This document shows positions 36,203 through 45,560 of a DNA stretch of 64,000 nucleotides, in pieces; positions within the stretch are counted from its first letter, which is position 1; every line of letters begins with the position of its first letter. The notes under the pieces were generated by a model. It worked only from the letters and a program-made list of their open reading frames with translations, searched no databases and was not told the DNA's origin. A program made the position numbers and the translations under genes. Source of the stretch: Deferribacter desulfuricans SSM1 (GTDB lineage Bacteria > Chrysiogenota > Deferribacteres > Deferribacterales > Deferribacteraceae); contig NC_013939.1 of NCBI RefSeq assembly GCF_000010985.1, positions 1,517,501 through 1,581,500 on the forward strand, read 5' to 3'.

Positions 36203-38287
36203 CTAATCTTTTTCTTTCTCAGCCTTTGCCTGTGCAATAATTTTTTCCGCAATATGTGTTGGCACCTCTTCATAATGACTAAATTCCATAGTAAACATTC
36301 CTCTACCACCAGTCATACTTCTCAAATCAGGAGCATATTTCAAAATCTCAGCCATTGGAACCTGTGCTCTGATATGTTGGCCATTGATTTGAGGTTCCAC
36401 ATTTATAATCCTACCTCTTCTCGCATTTAAATCACCTAATACAGTACCAACAGTTTCCTCAGGAACAAACACATCTATATTCATAATAGGTTCCAAAAGA
36501 ACCGGTTTTGCTTCCATAGCAACCTTTTTAAAAGCCATGGACGCTGCAATCTTAAATGCCATTTCAGAGGAATCCACAGAATGATACGAGCCATCGTACA
36601 GAATAGCTTTAAAATCTACCATAGGGAATCCAGCCAAAATACCTTCTTTTGCAGCCTCTCTTATCCCTTTTTCTACAGCAGGGATGTATTGTTTTGGTAC
36701 AACACCACCAACTATTTTATCTTCAAATTCAAAACCAGCACCTCTCTCTAATGGCTGTAATTCTATCCAAACATCACCATACTGCCCTCTTCCACCAGTC
36801 TGTTTTTTATATTTGCCCTGCCCTTTAGCACTCATTTTAATTGTCTCTTTGTATGGAACTTTTGGTGTTTTCAACTCCACATCAACTTTAAACTTCTCTT
36901 TTAATTTTTCTACAACGACTTCTATATGCATCTGACCCATACCACTCAACAAAAGCTCATTTGTCTGTTCGTCTCTACCAACTCTAATACCAACATCCTC
37001 TTCCATTAATTTATGCAAACCATTTGATACTTTATCCTCATCCTCTTTTGACTTTGGTTGTAGTGAAAAAGAGATAACTGGTTCAGGTACTTCTACTGGT
37101 TTGAATTGTAGAGTACATTTCTTATCGCAAAGAGTATCAAATGTTGTAGTATACTTTAACTTATTTATCATTGCAATTTGACCAGCAATTATTTTATCTG
37201 TCTTAATAAAATTTTTCCCTTGCAACAGATAGAGTTGATTAACCTTTTCAAACTCCCCTTTATTTGGGTTGTAAATTTCAGAGTCGTTTGTTAATTCTCC
37301 AGAATATACTCTAAATATAGTTAGTTTACCCGCAAAAGGATCAATAAATGTTTTAAAAACAAATCCCATAAAGTTTTTACCCTCTGGCCTAACAGGTACT
37401 TCTTCACCTGTTTTTGTATCAACAGCTACTTTATACTCTCTTTCTAATGGGGAAGGTAAATAATCAATTATTGCTTCTAATAAAAATTTACTACCAATAT
37501 TTTTAACTGCAGAACCACACAAAACAGGTATAAATCTTTTAGAAATAGTCCCTTCTCTTAAACCTTTCTTAATCTCTTCTTCTGTAAGCTCTTCACCCTC
37601 AAGATACTTTTCAATTAATTCATCATCAGTTTCACTTACGGCTTCAACTAGCTTTGTTCTATAATTTTCCACCTCATCCATCATCTCTGAAGGGATTTCA
37701 GCTTCTTTAAACTCTGCTGTTGGCTCATCAGGGTATATGTAAGCCTTCATTTTTACAAGATCTACAATTCCTTTAAAGTTCTCTTCTTTACCAATAGGTA
37801 AAAATATAGGAATCGGCGTAACACCAAAACTTTTCTCTATGTCTCCTAATGCTCTAAAGAGATCAGCTCTTTCTTTATCCATCTTGTTGACAAAAATCAG
37901 CTTAGCTAAATCATACTCCTCTGCAAATTTCCATACCCTCTCAGTTTCAGCTTTTACACCTGTAATTGCACTTGCTATAACAACTGCTCCACCCACTGCA
38001 GATAAAGCAACTTTTGTCTCATGTAAAAAGTTAGCATACCCTGGAGTATCTACAATATTGATCATATTTTTACGCCAGCTAATTGTTGCAACTTTAGCAT
38101 TTATCGAAATTTTCTTTTCAATTTCAACAGGATCAAAATCCATTATAGTAGTCCCATTATCGACACTACCAATCCTATTTGTTGCTTTTGCATTAAATAA
38201 AATCGTTTCAACTAAACTTGTTTTACCAGCACCACCATGTGAAATAAAAGCTACGTTTCTTATGCTACCTGGATCATTAACATTCAT
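36203..38287 (-). CDS. fusA2: Elongation factor G paralogue (EF-G2 type)
   Basis: 694-residue EF-G family GTPase outside a str operon. The G1 loop reads SHGGAGKTS (residues 16-24) rather than AHIDAGKTT; DTPGYANF and NKMDKE (G3, G4) are intact. The order is G domain, domain II, III, IV (YKKQTGGRGQYGDVWIEL) and V (RRGRIINVEPQINGQHIRAQ). This matches the EF-G2 group, often an auxiliary translocase or ribosome-associated GTPase. GGAGG precedes the ATG. A main EF-G gene is expected elsewhere, so the exact role is unclear. Confidence 0.85.
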   Translation of the reverse strand: MNVNDPGSIRNVAFISHGGAGKTSLVETILFNAKATNRIGSVDNGTTIMDFDPVEIEKKISINAKVATISWRKNMINIVDTPGYANFLHETKVALSAVGGAVVIASAITGVKAETERVWKFAEEYDLAKLIFVNKMDKERADLFRALGDIEKSFGVTPIPIFLPIGKEENFKGIVDLVKMKAYIYPDEPTAEFKEAEIPSEMMDEVENYRTKLVEAVSETDDELIEKYLEGEELTEEEIKKGLREGTISKRFIPVLCGSAVKNIGSKFLLEAIIDYLPSPLEREYKVAVDTKTGEEVPVRPEGKNFMGFVFKTFIDPFAGKLTIFRVYSGELTNDSEIYNPNKGEFEKVNQLYLLQGKNFIKTDKIIAGQIAMINKLKYTTTFDTLCDKKCTLQFKPVEVPEPVISFSLQPKSKEDEDKVSNGLHKLMEEDVGIRVGRDEQTNELLLSGMGQMHIEVVVEKLKEKFKVDVELKTPKVPYKETIKMSAKGQGKYKKQTGGRGQYGDVWIELQPLERGAGFEFEDKIVGGVVPKQYIPAVEKGIREAAKEGILAGFPMVDFKAILYDGSYHSVDSSEMAFKIAASMAFKKVAMEAKPVLLEPIMNIDVFVPEETVGTVLGDLNARRGRIINVEPQINGQHIRAQVPMAEILKYAPDLRSMTGGRGMFTMEFSHYEEVPTHIAEKIIAQAKAEKEKD

Positions 38288-38366
38288 AGGCTTCCTCCAG
38301 ATTATAATGTTTTTGCCAAAAATCTATATAAGTTTAACAGAATAACTTAAAAGTTTCAATTAACAA

Positions 38367-38394
38367 TTGTAATTAAATGAAATAACGTTATACT
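38367..38394 (+). promoter_or_regulatory. Promoter of hflK-hflC
   Basis: TTGTAA (38367-38372), 16-base spacer, TATACT (38389-38394), in the 132-base gap divergent from EF-G2. Start expected near 38401, leaving a 19-base leader with AAGGTGG. Confidence 0.5.
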
Positions 38395-38419
38395 AAATCA
38401 AAATTTAAAAGGTGGTATT

Positions 38420-39400
38420 ATGAATAATAGTGATCCATGGGGCGATAAAAAAATAGAATTTAAAATGCCCAACTTTAAATATAAAGGGTTATTGCTATCT
38501 TTGATTGCTATAGTCCTTATATTATTATGGCTTGCATCAGGAGTTTTTATAGTTAAACCAAATGAGCAAGCTATAGTTAAACGCTTTGGTAAAATAATCA
38601 AAATTGTAGGCCCCGGCCCGCATTATCATCTACCTTATCCAATAGAAACTATAGATAAAGCAGAAGTTACTAAAGTGCATAGGATAGAAATAGGCTTTAG
38701 AAGTTTAAAAAATGGTGGCTATAAAACTATTAAAGAAGAATCCCTGATGCTCACTGGTGATGAAAATATCGTCAACATAGACTTTATTGTTCAGTATAAA
38801 ATTTATGACATTTCAAAATATTTATACAATGTTGTAGATGTGCCAAAAACGATAAAAGATGCTGCAGAAGCTACTATAAGAGAAGTTGCTGGAAAGGAAA
38901 ATATAGACGAAATATTGACAACTGGAAAAAATAGAATCCAAATTGAAACACAAAAAATTTTACAGAGAATTTTAGACGATTATCAAACAGGGGTGAAAAT
39001 TGTAGCAGTTCAGCTTCAAGATGTAGAACCACCTGCACCAGTAATAAAGTATTTTAAAGATGTCGCAAGTGCAAGAGAAGATAAAAACAGATATATAAAC
39101 GAAGCAGAAGCTTATGCCAATGAAATAATCCCTCAAGCTAGAGCAAAAGCTGCATCTATGATTTTAGAAGCTGAAGCATATCAAAAGGAAAAAATAGAAA
39201 AAGCCAAAGGGGACGCTTATAGATTTATAGAAACATTAAAAAGTTATAAATCTGCTCCAGAAATTACTAAAAAAAGATTATATTTTGATACAATGGAAAA
39301 AATACTTAAAAGAAGTGAAAAATATATTTTCGATTCTGATATAAAAAATCTAAGCCCCATTATTGGATTAGATGGATTAAATCAAGGGGTAAAAAAATGA
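38420..39400 (+). CDS. hflK: FtsH protease modulator HflK
   Basis: 326-residue SPFH/band-7 protein, anchored by one N-terminal helix (about 22-45) with the bulk in the periplasm. It forms a ring with HflC around FtsH. It shows the conserved VKPNEQAIVKRFGKI, VQLQDVEPPAPV and EAYANEIIPQARAKAASMIL. The Gly/Pro-rich N-terminal stretch is short. It ends 4 bases into hflC, showing translational coupling. Confidence 0.92.
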   Translation: MNNSDPWGDKKIEFKMPNFKYKGLLLSLIAIVLILLWLASGVFIVKPNEQAIVKRFGKIIKIVGPGPHYHLPYPIETIDKAEVTKVHRIEIGFRSLKNGGYKTIKEESLMLTGDENIVNIDFIVQYKIYDISKYLYNVVDVPKTIKDAAEATIREVAGKENIDEILTTGKNRIQIETQKILQRILDDYQTGVKIVAVQLQDVEPPAPVIKYFKDVASAREDKNRYINEAEAYANEIIPQARAKAASMILEAEAYQKEKIEKAKGDAYRFIETLKSYKSAPEITKKRLYFDTMEKILKRSEKYIFDSDIKNLSPIIGLDGLNQGVKK

Positions 39401-40251
39401 AAAAAGGCGCTATATTATTAATTTTAATTTTTGGTGTAATTATTGCATATAAAAGTTTTTTCTTTGTAGTAGATGTCACTGAATATGCTATTATAACCCA
39501 GTTGGGAAAACCTAAAAAAACTATCACCGAGCCTGGCTTATATCTTAGACTACCTTTTATTCAAAATATTATATTTTTTAGTAAAAAGCTTATGGAATAT
39601 GACGCTCCACCATCGGAAATTTTAACAAAAGATAAAAAAGCTTTGGTAGTCGACAACTATTGTAGATGGAAAATAATAGAACCTTTAAAATTTTATCTCT
39701 CTTTTAGAGATGTAAGAAGCGCATTAGCTAGAATCGATGACATTATATACTCAGAAATGCGAATTGAACTTGGAAAGCACAATCTAATTGATGTGGTATC
39801 GAAAAATAGAAATGAAATAATGAAAAATGTAACAATAGCATCAAAACTCAAAGCCAAAGATTTTGGTATAGAAATAATTGATATTAGGATTAAAAGAGCT
39901 GATCTACCACCAGAAAATGAAAAAGCTGTATATGCCAGGATGAAAGCAGAACGTGAAAGAATAGCAAAACAGTATAGATCCGAAGGATACGAAGAAGCAC
40001 AAAAAATTAGAGCCAAAACAGAGAAAGAAAGGACAATCATACTCGCTGAAGCATATAGAAAAGTGCAAGAAATAAAAGGGAATACCGATGCAAAGGTTAT
40101 AAAAATCTACGCCGATGCATTTAGTAAAGACCCTAATTTTTACGATTTTCTAAAAAAGTTAGAAGTGCATGAAAATAGTTTTGATAATAAGACAAAACTG
40201 TTTTTATCAACAAACAGCGAAATATATAAGATGTTAAAAAGTATAAAATAA
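39397..40251 (+). CDS. hflC: FtsH protease modulator HflC
   Basis: 284 residues, SPFH protein with an N-terminal membrane helix (about 4-22), partner of HflK. Conserved stretches are VDVTEYAIITQLGKPKKTI, VDNYCRWKI, DIRIKRADLPPENEKAVYAR and RAKTEKERTIILAEA. A gene order of hflK then hflC with overlap is standard. Confidence 0.92.
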   Translation: MKKGAILLILIFGVIIAYKSFFFVVDVTEYAIITQLGKPKKTITEPGLYLRLPFIQNIIFFSKKLMEYDAPPSEILTKDKKALVVDNYCRWKIIEPLKFYLSFRDVRSALARIDDIIYSEMRIELGKHNLIDVVSKNRNEIMKNVTIASKLKAKDFGIEIIDIRIKRADLPPENEKAVYARMKAERERIAKQYRSEGYEEAQKIRAKTEKERTIILAEAYRKVQEIKGNTDAKVIKIYADAFSKDPNFYDFLKKLEVHENSFDNKTKLFLSTNSEIYKMLKSIK

Positions 40252-40255
40252 GCAT

Positions 40256-40283
40256 TTGATTTTTAATAAAAAATTATTATAGT
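40256..40283 (+). promoter_or_regulatory. Promoter touching the trkA start codon
   Basis: TTGATT (40256-40261), 16-base spacer, TATAGT (40278-40283). The ATG at 40291 is only 7 bases after the -10 box, and no Shine-Dalgarno is present, so the transcript would be leaderless or nearly so. Confidence 0.45.
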
Positions 40284-40290
40284 GGCCTTC

Positions 40291-41634
40291 ATGAAAAATA
40301 TCATCATTGTTGGTGCTGGTGAAGTTGGATACAATTTAGCTTCACATCTTATCGCTGAAAATAAAAATGTTGTATTAATTGATAAAGATAGCGATAAGAT
40401 TAAATATGCTTCCACTCATCTTGACTGTATAACTATCAAAGGTGAAGGAAATAATATAGATATTTTAGAAAAAGCTGGTATTGATAATTGTGATATTTTC
40501 ATATCTGCCACTGATTCAGATGAAGTAAACATTATATCCTGTTTTATTGTTGCGAATGAATTTAACGTACCTGTTAAAATAGCTCGCGTAAGAAATCTTG
40601 ATTACTCTAAAAGAAATTTTTTCATAAAAGGTAACAGCGGTATAGACCTGCTCGTTAATCCAGAAATAGAAGCAAGCAAAAGTATTGTAAACAGTATAGT
40701 TCATGGTGCTGTAAGCGATGTCTTTACTTTTGAAGGGACAACAATACAACTTCGTGATATTTATATAGATTCTAGCTCTAAAATAAAAGGTTTAACACTT
40801 TACGACCTAAAGAAAAAATATAATCTCCCATATATAATTGCAGGGATTTTAAGAGAAAAAGTGATTTTGATCCCTCACGGAGGAACAACTATATTAGAAG
40901 GGGATAACCTCTATATAGTTGGTGATGAAAAAAATCTAGATATACTTTTTAAAAAAATAGGTTTAAAAATAAAAAAAATTAAGGATATAGTTATAATAGG
41001 TGGCGGGCGTATAGGTGAAATTGTAAGCTCAGAATTAACCAAGCTTGGTAAAAATGTCATGCTTATTGAAAAAAATTATGATAAATGTAAGGAATTAAGC
41101 GAAAAGTATGAAGATATATTAATAATCAATGCAGATATTACTGATAAAAACATTTTTGAAGAGGAAAATTTAAAAAACTATGATTTACTGATTGCTACCA
41201 CCGGAAATGAAGAGTTAAACATTTTAACAGCTGTTTATGCAAAAAAAATAGGGGTTAAACGTACAATATCTATAATTAATAAGTCCAATTATTTGACTCT
41301 TGCTTCAAGCTTGGGAATTGATGCAACAGTAAATACAAAACTTAGTTCAGTTAACACTATTTTAAAATTTATCAGAAAAGGGAAAGTGAAATCTATTTAT
41401 TCTATTTTTGATGGTAAAGCTGAAGCTTTCGAAATTTCCATAAATGAAAACAGCTATTTTGCCAATAAAAAAATTAAAGATATCAATTTACCTAAAGGTG
41501 CTCTAATAGTTGCTATAAATAGAGAAAATAATAATTTCATCCCCGATGGCGATTCTGAAATTAAACCTGGCGATAATATAATAATTTTTACATTACAAAA
41601 TGTTGTTGAAAAAATTGAACAAATGTTAGCATAA
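40291..41634 (+). CDS. trkA: Trk potassium uptake regulatory protein TrkA
   Basis: Peripheral NAD(H)-binding subunit of the Trk K+ channel. About 447 residues with two RCK units: KNIIIVGAGEVGYNLASHL at the start and DIVIIGGGRIGEIVSSEL near residue 234, each followed by a TrkA-C domain. I take the ATG at 40291 (MKNIIIVG) rather than the GTG at 40282, which lies in the -10 box. trkH begins 2 bases after the stop. Confidence 0.93.
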   Translation: MKNIIIVGAGEVGYNLASHLIAENKNVVLIDKDSDKIKYASTHLDCITIKGEGNNIDILEKAGIDNCDIFISATDSDEVNIISCFIVANEFNVPVKIARVRNLDYSKRNFFIKGNSGIDLLVNPEIEASKSIVNSIVHGAVSDVFTFEGTTIQLRDIYIDSSSKIKGLTLYDLKKKYNLPYIIAGILREKVILIPHGGTTILEGDNLYIVGDEKNLDILFKKIGLKIKKIKDIVIIGGGRIGEIVSSELTKLGKNVMLIEKNYDKCKELSEKYEDILIINADITDKNIFEEENLKNYDLLIATTGNEELNILTAVYAKKIGVKRTISIINKSNYLTLASSLGIDATVNTKLSSVNTILKFIRKGKVKSIYSIFDGKAEAFEISINENSYFANKKIKDINLPKGALIVAINRENNNFIPDGDSEIKPGDNIIIFTLQNVVEKIEQMLA

Positions 41635-41636
41635 TT

Positions 41637-43088
41637 ATGCATTTAAAAACAGTAATAAACATTATTGCAATACTTTTAGTTATTGTAGCTCTTTTTATGA
41701 TTTTTCCAGCATTATGGGCCTTATATTATGGTGAAAAATCATGCTTTGTTGTTTTTTTAAAAGTTATTATCTCTGTAATAATCAGTTGTGGTATTGTTTT
41801 TTTTGCAACAAAGAAAAATAAAGAAAACAACCTTTCTACAAGAGATGGATTCTTATTAGTCTCATTAAGCTGGGTGCTTGCATCATTAATAGGAGCATTA
41901 CCATTTTACTTGTCAGGCTCTATTCCATCATTTACTGATGCATTTTTTGAAACGATGTCAGGTTTTACCACAACAGGAGCTTCTATACTTACAAACATAG
42001 AAGCACTACCAAAATCCATGCTATTTTGGAGATCTTTGACACATTGGTTAGGTGGTATGGGGATTGTAGTTTTGACAGTAGCTATATTACCTCTTCTTGG
42101 AATTGGCGGTTTGCAACTGATTAAAGCTGAGGCCCCTGGACCAACTGTCGACAAAATTACTCCAAGAATTGGTGAAACTGCAAAATATCTATGGCTCATA
42201 TATGTTGGTTTTTCAGTACTTGAAACAATATTATTACTTTTTGGAGGAATGAACCTTTTCGATGCTTTAACACACACTTTTGGTACAATGGCTACAGGTG
42301 GCTTCTCTACAAAAAATACAAGTGTGGCGCATTTTAACTCTGCCTATATAGATTATGTTATAACAATTTTTATGATACTTGCAGGGATAAATTTTACTTT
42401 GCATTACAAATTAATAACAGGAAATTTTAAAGACTTAATTAAGGATTCTGAATTAAAAGCTTATCTTACAATTTTTGCTGTATCCACTTTACTTCTCACC
42501 TATGATTTGACAAAAAACCATTTTGATAACTTTTGGCACGGATTAAGATACGGTTCATTTCAAGCCGCTACTATATTAACAACAACCGGCTATGCTACAT
42601 TTGACTATGAAAAATGGCCTGCAATGTCAAGGACAGTCCTATTTTTGTTAATGTTTATTGGAGGCTGCTCTGGATCAACAGGTGGTGGAATTAAAGTTAT
42701 AAGAATTTTTACCCTTTTTAAACAAGCTTTAATAGAAATGAGGTATCTTATTAGACCTAAAGGGATATTTACTCTAAGGCTTAGTGGAAATGTTGTAAAA
42801 AAAGATATAGTTTATGCTATTTCTGGTTTTTTCTTTTTATACATTGCTATTGTACTTACTGTTGCATTACTTGTTTCGCTTGAGGATGTAGATATCTTAA
42901 CATCAGTATCGTCAGCCCTTGCTACAGTTGGCAACATAGGGCCTGGTTTTGGACGAATTGGACCTACTGAAAACTACGCTTTTTATTCTGATTTTTCAAA
43001 ATGGGTATTAAGTTTTGCTATGATGATAGGTCGTCTTGAAATCTATACAGTATTAGTTATTTTTACTCCTTACTTCTGGAAAAAATGA
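41637..43088 (+). CDS. trkH: Trk potassium transporter membrane subunit TrkH
   Basis: 483-residue inner-membrane protein with four M1-P-M2 repeats. Filter loops are recognisable: MSGFTTTGAS (first), TMATGGFSTKN (second), ILTTTGYATFD (third) and SALATVGNIGPGFG (fourth), with GGCSGSTGGGIKVIR between. The intramembrane gating loop is this Gly/Ser stretch. With TrkA it imports K+ driven by the membrane potential. It overlaps hypF by 4 bases (ATGA). Confidence 0.94.
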   Translation: MHLKTVINIIAILLVIVALFMIFPALWALYYGEKSCFVVFLKVIISVIISCGIVFFATKKNKENNLSTRDGFLLVSLSWVLASLIGALPFYLSGSIPSFTDAFFETMSGFTTTGASILTNIEALPKSMLFWRSLTHWLGGMGIVVLTVAILPLLGIGGLQLIKAEAPGPTVDKITPRIGETAKYLWLIYVGFSVLETILLLFGGMNLFDALTHTFGTMATGGFSTKNTSVAHFNSAYIDYVITIFMILAGINFTLHYKLITGNFKDLIKDSELKAYLTIFAVSTLLLTYDLTKNHFDNFWHGLRYGSFQAATILTTTGYATFDYEKWPAMSRTVLFLLMFIGGCSGSTGGGIKVIRIFTLFKQALIEMRYLIRPKGIFTLRLSGNVVKKDIVYAISGFFFLYIAIVLTVALLVSLEDVDILTSVSSALATVGNIGPGFGRIGPTENYAFYSDFSKWVLSFAMMIGRLEIYTVLVIFTPYFWKK

Positions 43089-45361
43089 AAACTTTTTTAG
43101 TAAAAGTCCAAGGGGTTGTTCAAGGAGTTGGCTTTAGACCATTTATTTACAATCTTGCTAAAAAATTAAATTTACCAGGTGAAGTCAAAAATACCTCTTC
43201 AGGTGTTGAAATAACTGTTAATACCAAGAATAAAAAAGAGGTAGCAAAATTTATAGAAATAATAAAAACTGATGCTCCTTTATTATCCCATATTGTGGAT
43301 ATACAGTGTAAAGAAATAGAGTTTAAACATTTTGACGAATTTAAAATTATAAAATCTGAAAGCAAAAATGATATAACGTTTGTTTCTCCAGACGCTGCCT
43401 TGTGCAAAAAATGTGAGAATGAGCTTTTTAACCCAAATGACAGAAGATATTTATACCCATTCATAAACTGTATTAACTGCGGCCCAAGATACTCTATCGT
43501 AAAAGAAATCCCCTACGATAGAGAAAATACTACAATGTCAATTTTTAAAATGTGTAAGGAGTGTGAAGAAGAATATAATAGTGTAGTTAACAGGAGATTT
43601 CATGCTCAGCCAAATTGCTGCTCTATCTGTGGTCCTAATGTTTATACCAAAAACAATAAAGGGTTTGATGCTATAAAAGAAGTTGCAAAAGTCGTAAATG
43701 ATGGTGGTATTATTGCATTGAAGGGGCTCGGTGGATATCACTTAATCTGTGATGCCACAAATGATGAAGCAATAAAAAAACTAAGAATACACAAAAAAAG
43801 GGAATACAAGCCATTTGCAGTAATGATAAAAGATTTAAATATTTTGACTGATAAATATAAACTAAAGCTTTCAAATACTGAAAAACTAATAATAACTTCA
43901 CCGCAATCACCAATTTTAATTGTTAATTGGCCAAATCATCCACTTTCAGAGTATGTTAATCCATTAAATAATAGATTAGGGATAATGATTACTTATACAC
44001 CTCTTCACAAGTTATTGCTAAATTTTATAAATACAGATTTTATTGTTGCTACAAGCGGTAATTTAAGGGATGAACCAATCGCTATTGATGAAGAAAGTGC
44101 CGAAAAAACGTTACAATTTGTAGATTTGTTTCTTCACCACAACAGACCCATACACAACCGAGTTGATGACTCTGTCGCTACAGTCATAAACAATCAAATA
44201 TATATCCTTAGAAGAGCAAGAGGTTTTGCCCCTTATCCCATTATGTTAAAAAAGAGCCTTAACAAGGTAGTTCTTGGTGTAGGCACTCATTTAAAAAACA
44301 CTATAAGCCTCGGAGTAAAAAATTATATATTCCCATCTCAATACGTAGGTGATCTTGATAACATAAAATCTATAAAATTTTTTGAAGAAACAATAGACAA
44401 AATACAAAAACTGTTTAAAAGCAAAGCTGATTTAATAATCACTGATCTACATCCAGATTACTACACAAGCAAATATGCAAGTAAAATAAACAAACCTCAA
44501 ATTAGTTTACAGCACCATGTTGCACACTTTTTCTCCGTAATGGCCGAAAATGGTATCGAAGATAACTGTATCGGTATAATCTTTGATGGTTTAGGACTTG
44601 GTTGCGACAAAAAAATTTGGGGAGGAGAAGTTTTTACTTTTTGTAACGGAATACTTGAAAGATACACACACATCGATTACAGTTTACAAATAGGTAATGC
44701 CTCATCAAAAAAACCTTTTTTAATGACAATTTCTTATCTAAAAAAATACAATCTGCTCAATGAAAATACATTGCTATTAAAAAAAATATACAATATTGAT
44801 GATAACGAAATATCTTTTATAAACTCTTTACTTGATAAAAAATTAAACTGTATAGAAACATCAAGTATGGGTAGACTTTTTGAAGCAGTAGGCTCACTGC
44901 TATCAGGGGTAAAAGAAAACGAATTTGAAGGGCATACTGCTATAATTCTTGAGTCAATAGCAGAACAATCTAACGACATGGAAGACCATTATAAAATAAG
45001 TATAGATGACACTATAAAGTTAAAAAATCTAATTAGAGGTGTTATTGAAGACTTAAAAAAAGGGACACAAAAAGAGATAATTGCAAGAAAATTCCACAAC
45101 AGTATAGCAAATATGATACTAAACATTTGCATAAAAATAAGAGATGAAAAAAATTTAACAAATGTTGCTCTAAGTGGAGGAGTTTTTCAAAATATAATTT
45201 TAACTAAAAAAACTGTAAACCTTCTCAATAATGCCGGCTTTAAAGTAGCTTTACATCAAAAACTCCCCCCAAATGATGGAGGGATATCAGCTGGACAGGT
45301 TTATTATTATTACTTAAAAACTAATAAAAAGTTAGATGGTAAATTTGAAAAATTTTGGTGA
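43085..45361 (+). CDS. hypF: [NiFe]-hydrogenase maturation carbamoyltransferase HypF
   Basis: 758 residues. HypF turns carbamoyl phosphate into the CN ligands of the [NiFe] site, handing them to HypE. All parts are seen in order: an acylphosphatase domain (VQGVVQGVGFRPFIYNLAKK), two Cys4 zinc fingers (CKKCENELF...CINCGPRYS; CKECEEEYN...CCSICGPNV), a YrdC-like domain (KGLGGYHLICDAT) and a Kae1-like domain (QHHVAHFFSVMAENG, SGGVFQNIIL). It is coupled to trkH by ATGA overlap, with no other hyp or hydrogenase gene in the window. Confidence 0.94.
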   Translation: MKTFLVKVQGVVQGVGFRPFIYNLAKKLNLPGEVKNTSSGVEITVNTKNKKEVAKFIEIIKTDAPLLSHIVDIQCKEIEFKHFDEFKIIKSESKNDITFVSPDAALCKKCENELFNPNDRRYLYPFINCINCGPRYSIVKEIPYDRENTTMSIFKMCKECEEEYNSVVNRRFHAQPNCCSICGPNVYTKNNKGFDAIKEVAKVVNDGGIIALKGLGGYHLICDATNDEAIKKLRIHKKREYKPFAVMIKDLNILTDKYKLKLSNTEKLIITSPQSPILIVNWPNHPLSEYVNPLNNRLGIMITYTPLHKLLLNFINTDFIVATSGNLRDEPIAIDEESAEKTLQFVDLFLHHNRPIHNRVDDSVATVINNQIYILRRARGFAPYPIMLKKSLNKVVLGVGTHLKNTISLGVKNYIFPSQYVGDLDNIKSIKFFEETIDKIQKLFKSKADLIITDLHPDYYTSKYASKINKPQISLQHHVAHFFSVMAENGIEDNCIGIIFDGLGLGCDKKIWGGEVFTFCNGILERYTHIDYSLQIGNASSKKPFLMTISYLKKYNLLNENTLLLKKIYNIDDNEISFINSLLDKKLNCIETSSMGRLFEAVGSLLSGVKENEFEGHTAIILESIAEQSNDMEDHYKISIDDTIKLKNLIRGVIEDLKKGTQKEIIARKFHNSIANMILNICIKIRDEKNLTNVALSGGVFQNIILTKKTVNLLNNAGFKVALHQKLPPNDGGISAGQVYYYYLKTNKKLDGKFEKFW

Positions 45362-45416
45362 ACTTTTAAATAATATCTTATATCTTTAAACTTGTGGATT
45401 AGATATAAGAATATAC

Positions 45417-45494
45417 TCCAGATTGCTTTGCTAACGCTCGCAATGACGTCAATTTTTGGTCATTGCGAGGTAACAAAAATTGCCGAAGCAATTT
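45417..45494. repeat. REPIN-like inverted pair, copy E
   Basis: CTCCAGATTGCTTTGCTAAC continuing to GCTCGCAATGACG, then GGTCATTGCGAGGTAAC and AAAAATTGCCGAAGCAATT. It fills the gap between hypF and the Gld-type ABC operon. The left half has TTTG for TTCG. Confidence 0.85.
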
Positions 45495-45560
45495 AAACAA
45501 TTTTTAAATTTTAAATAAAGTTTTTTTCATGTTGCAAACCAATTATTCTGGAGGGATTAG

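Noticed and set aside
37839-38345. 168-codon plus-strand frame
   Set aside because: It is antisense to the conserved G domain of EF-G2 and has no ribosome site or family resemblance.
41906-42277. 123-codon minus-strand frame
   Set aside because: It is antisense to the filter-containing part of TrkH.
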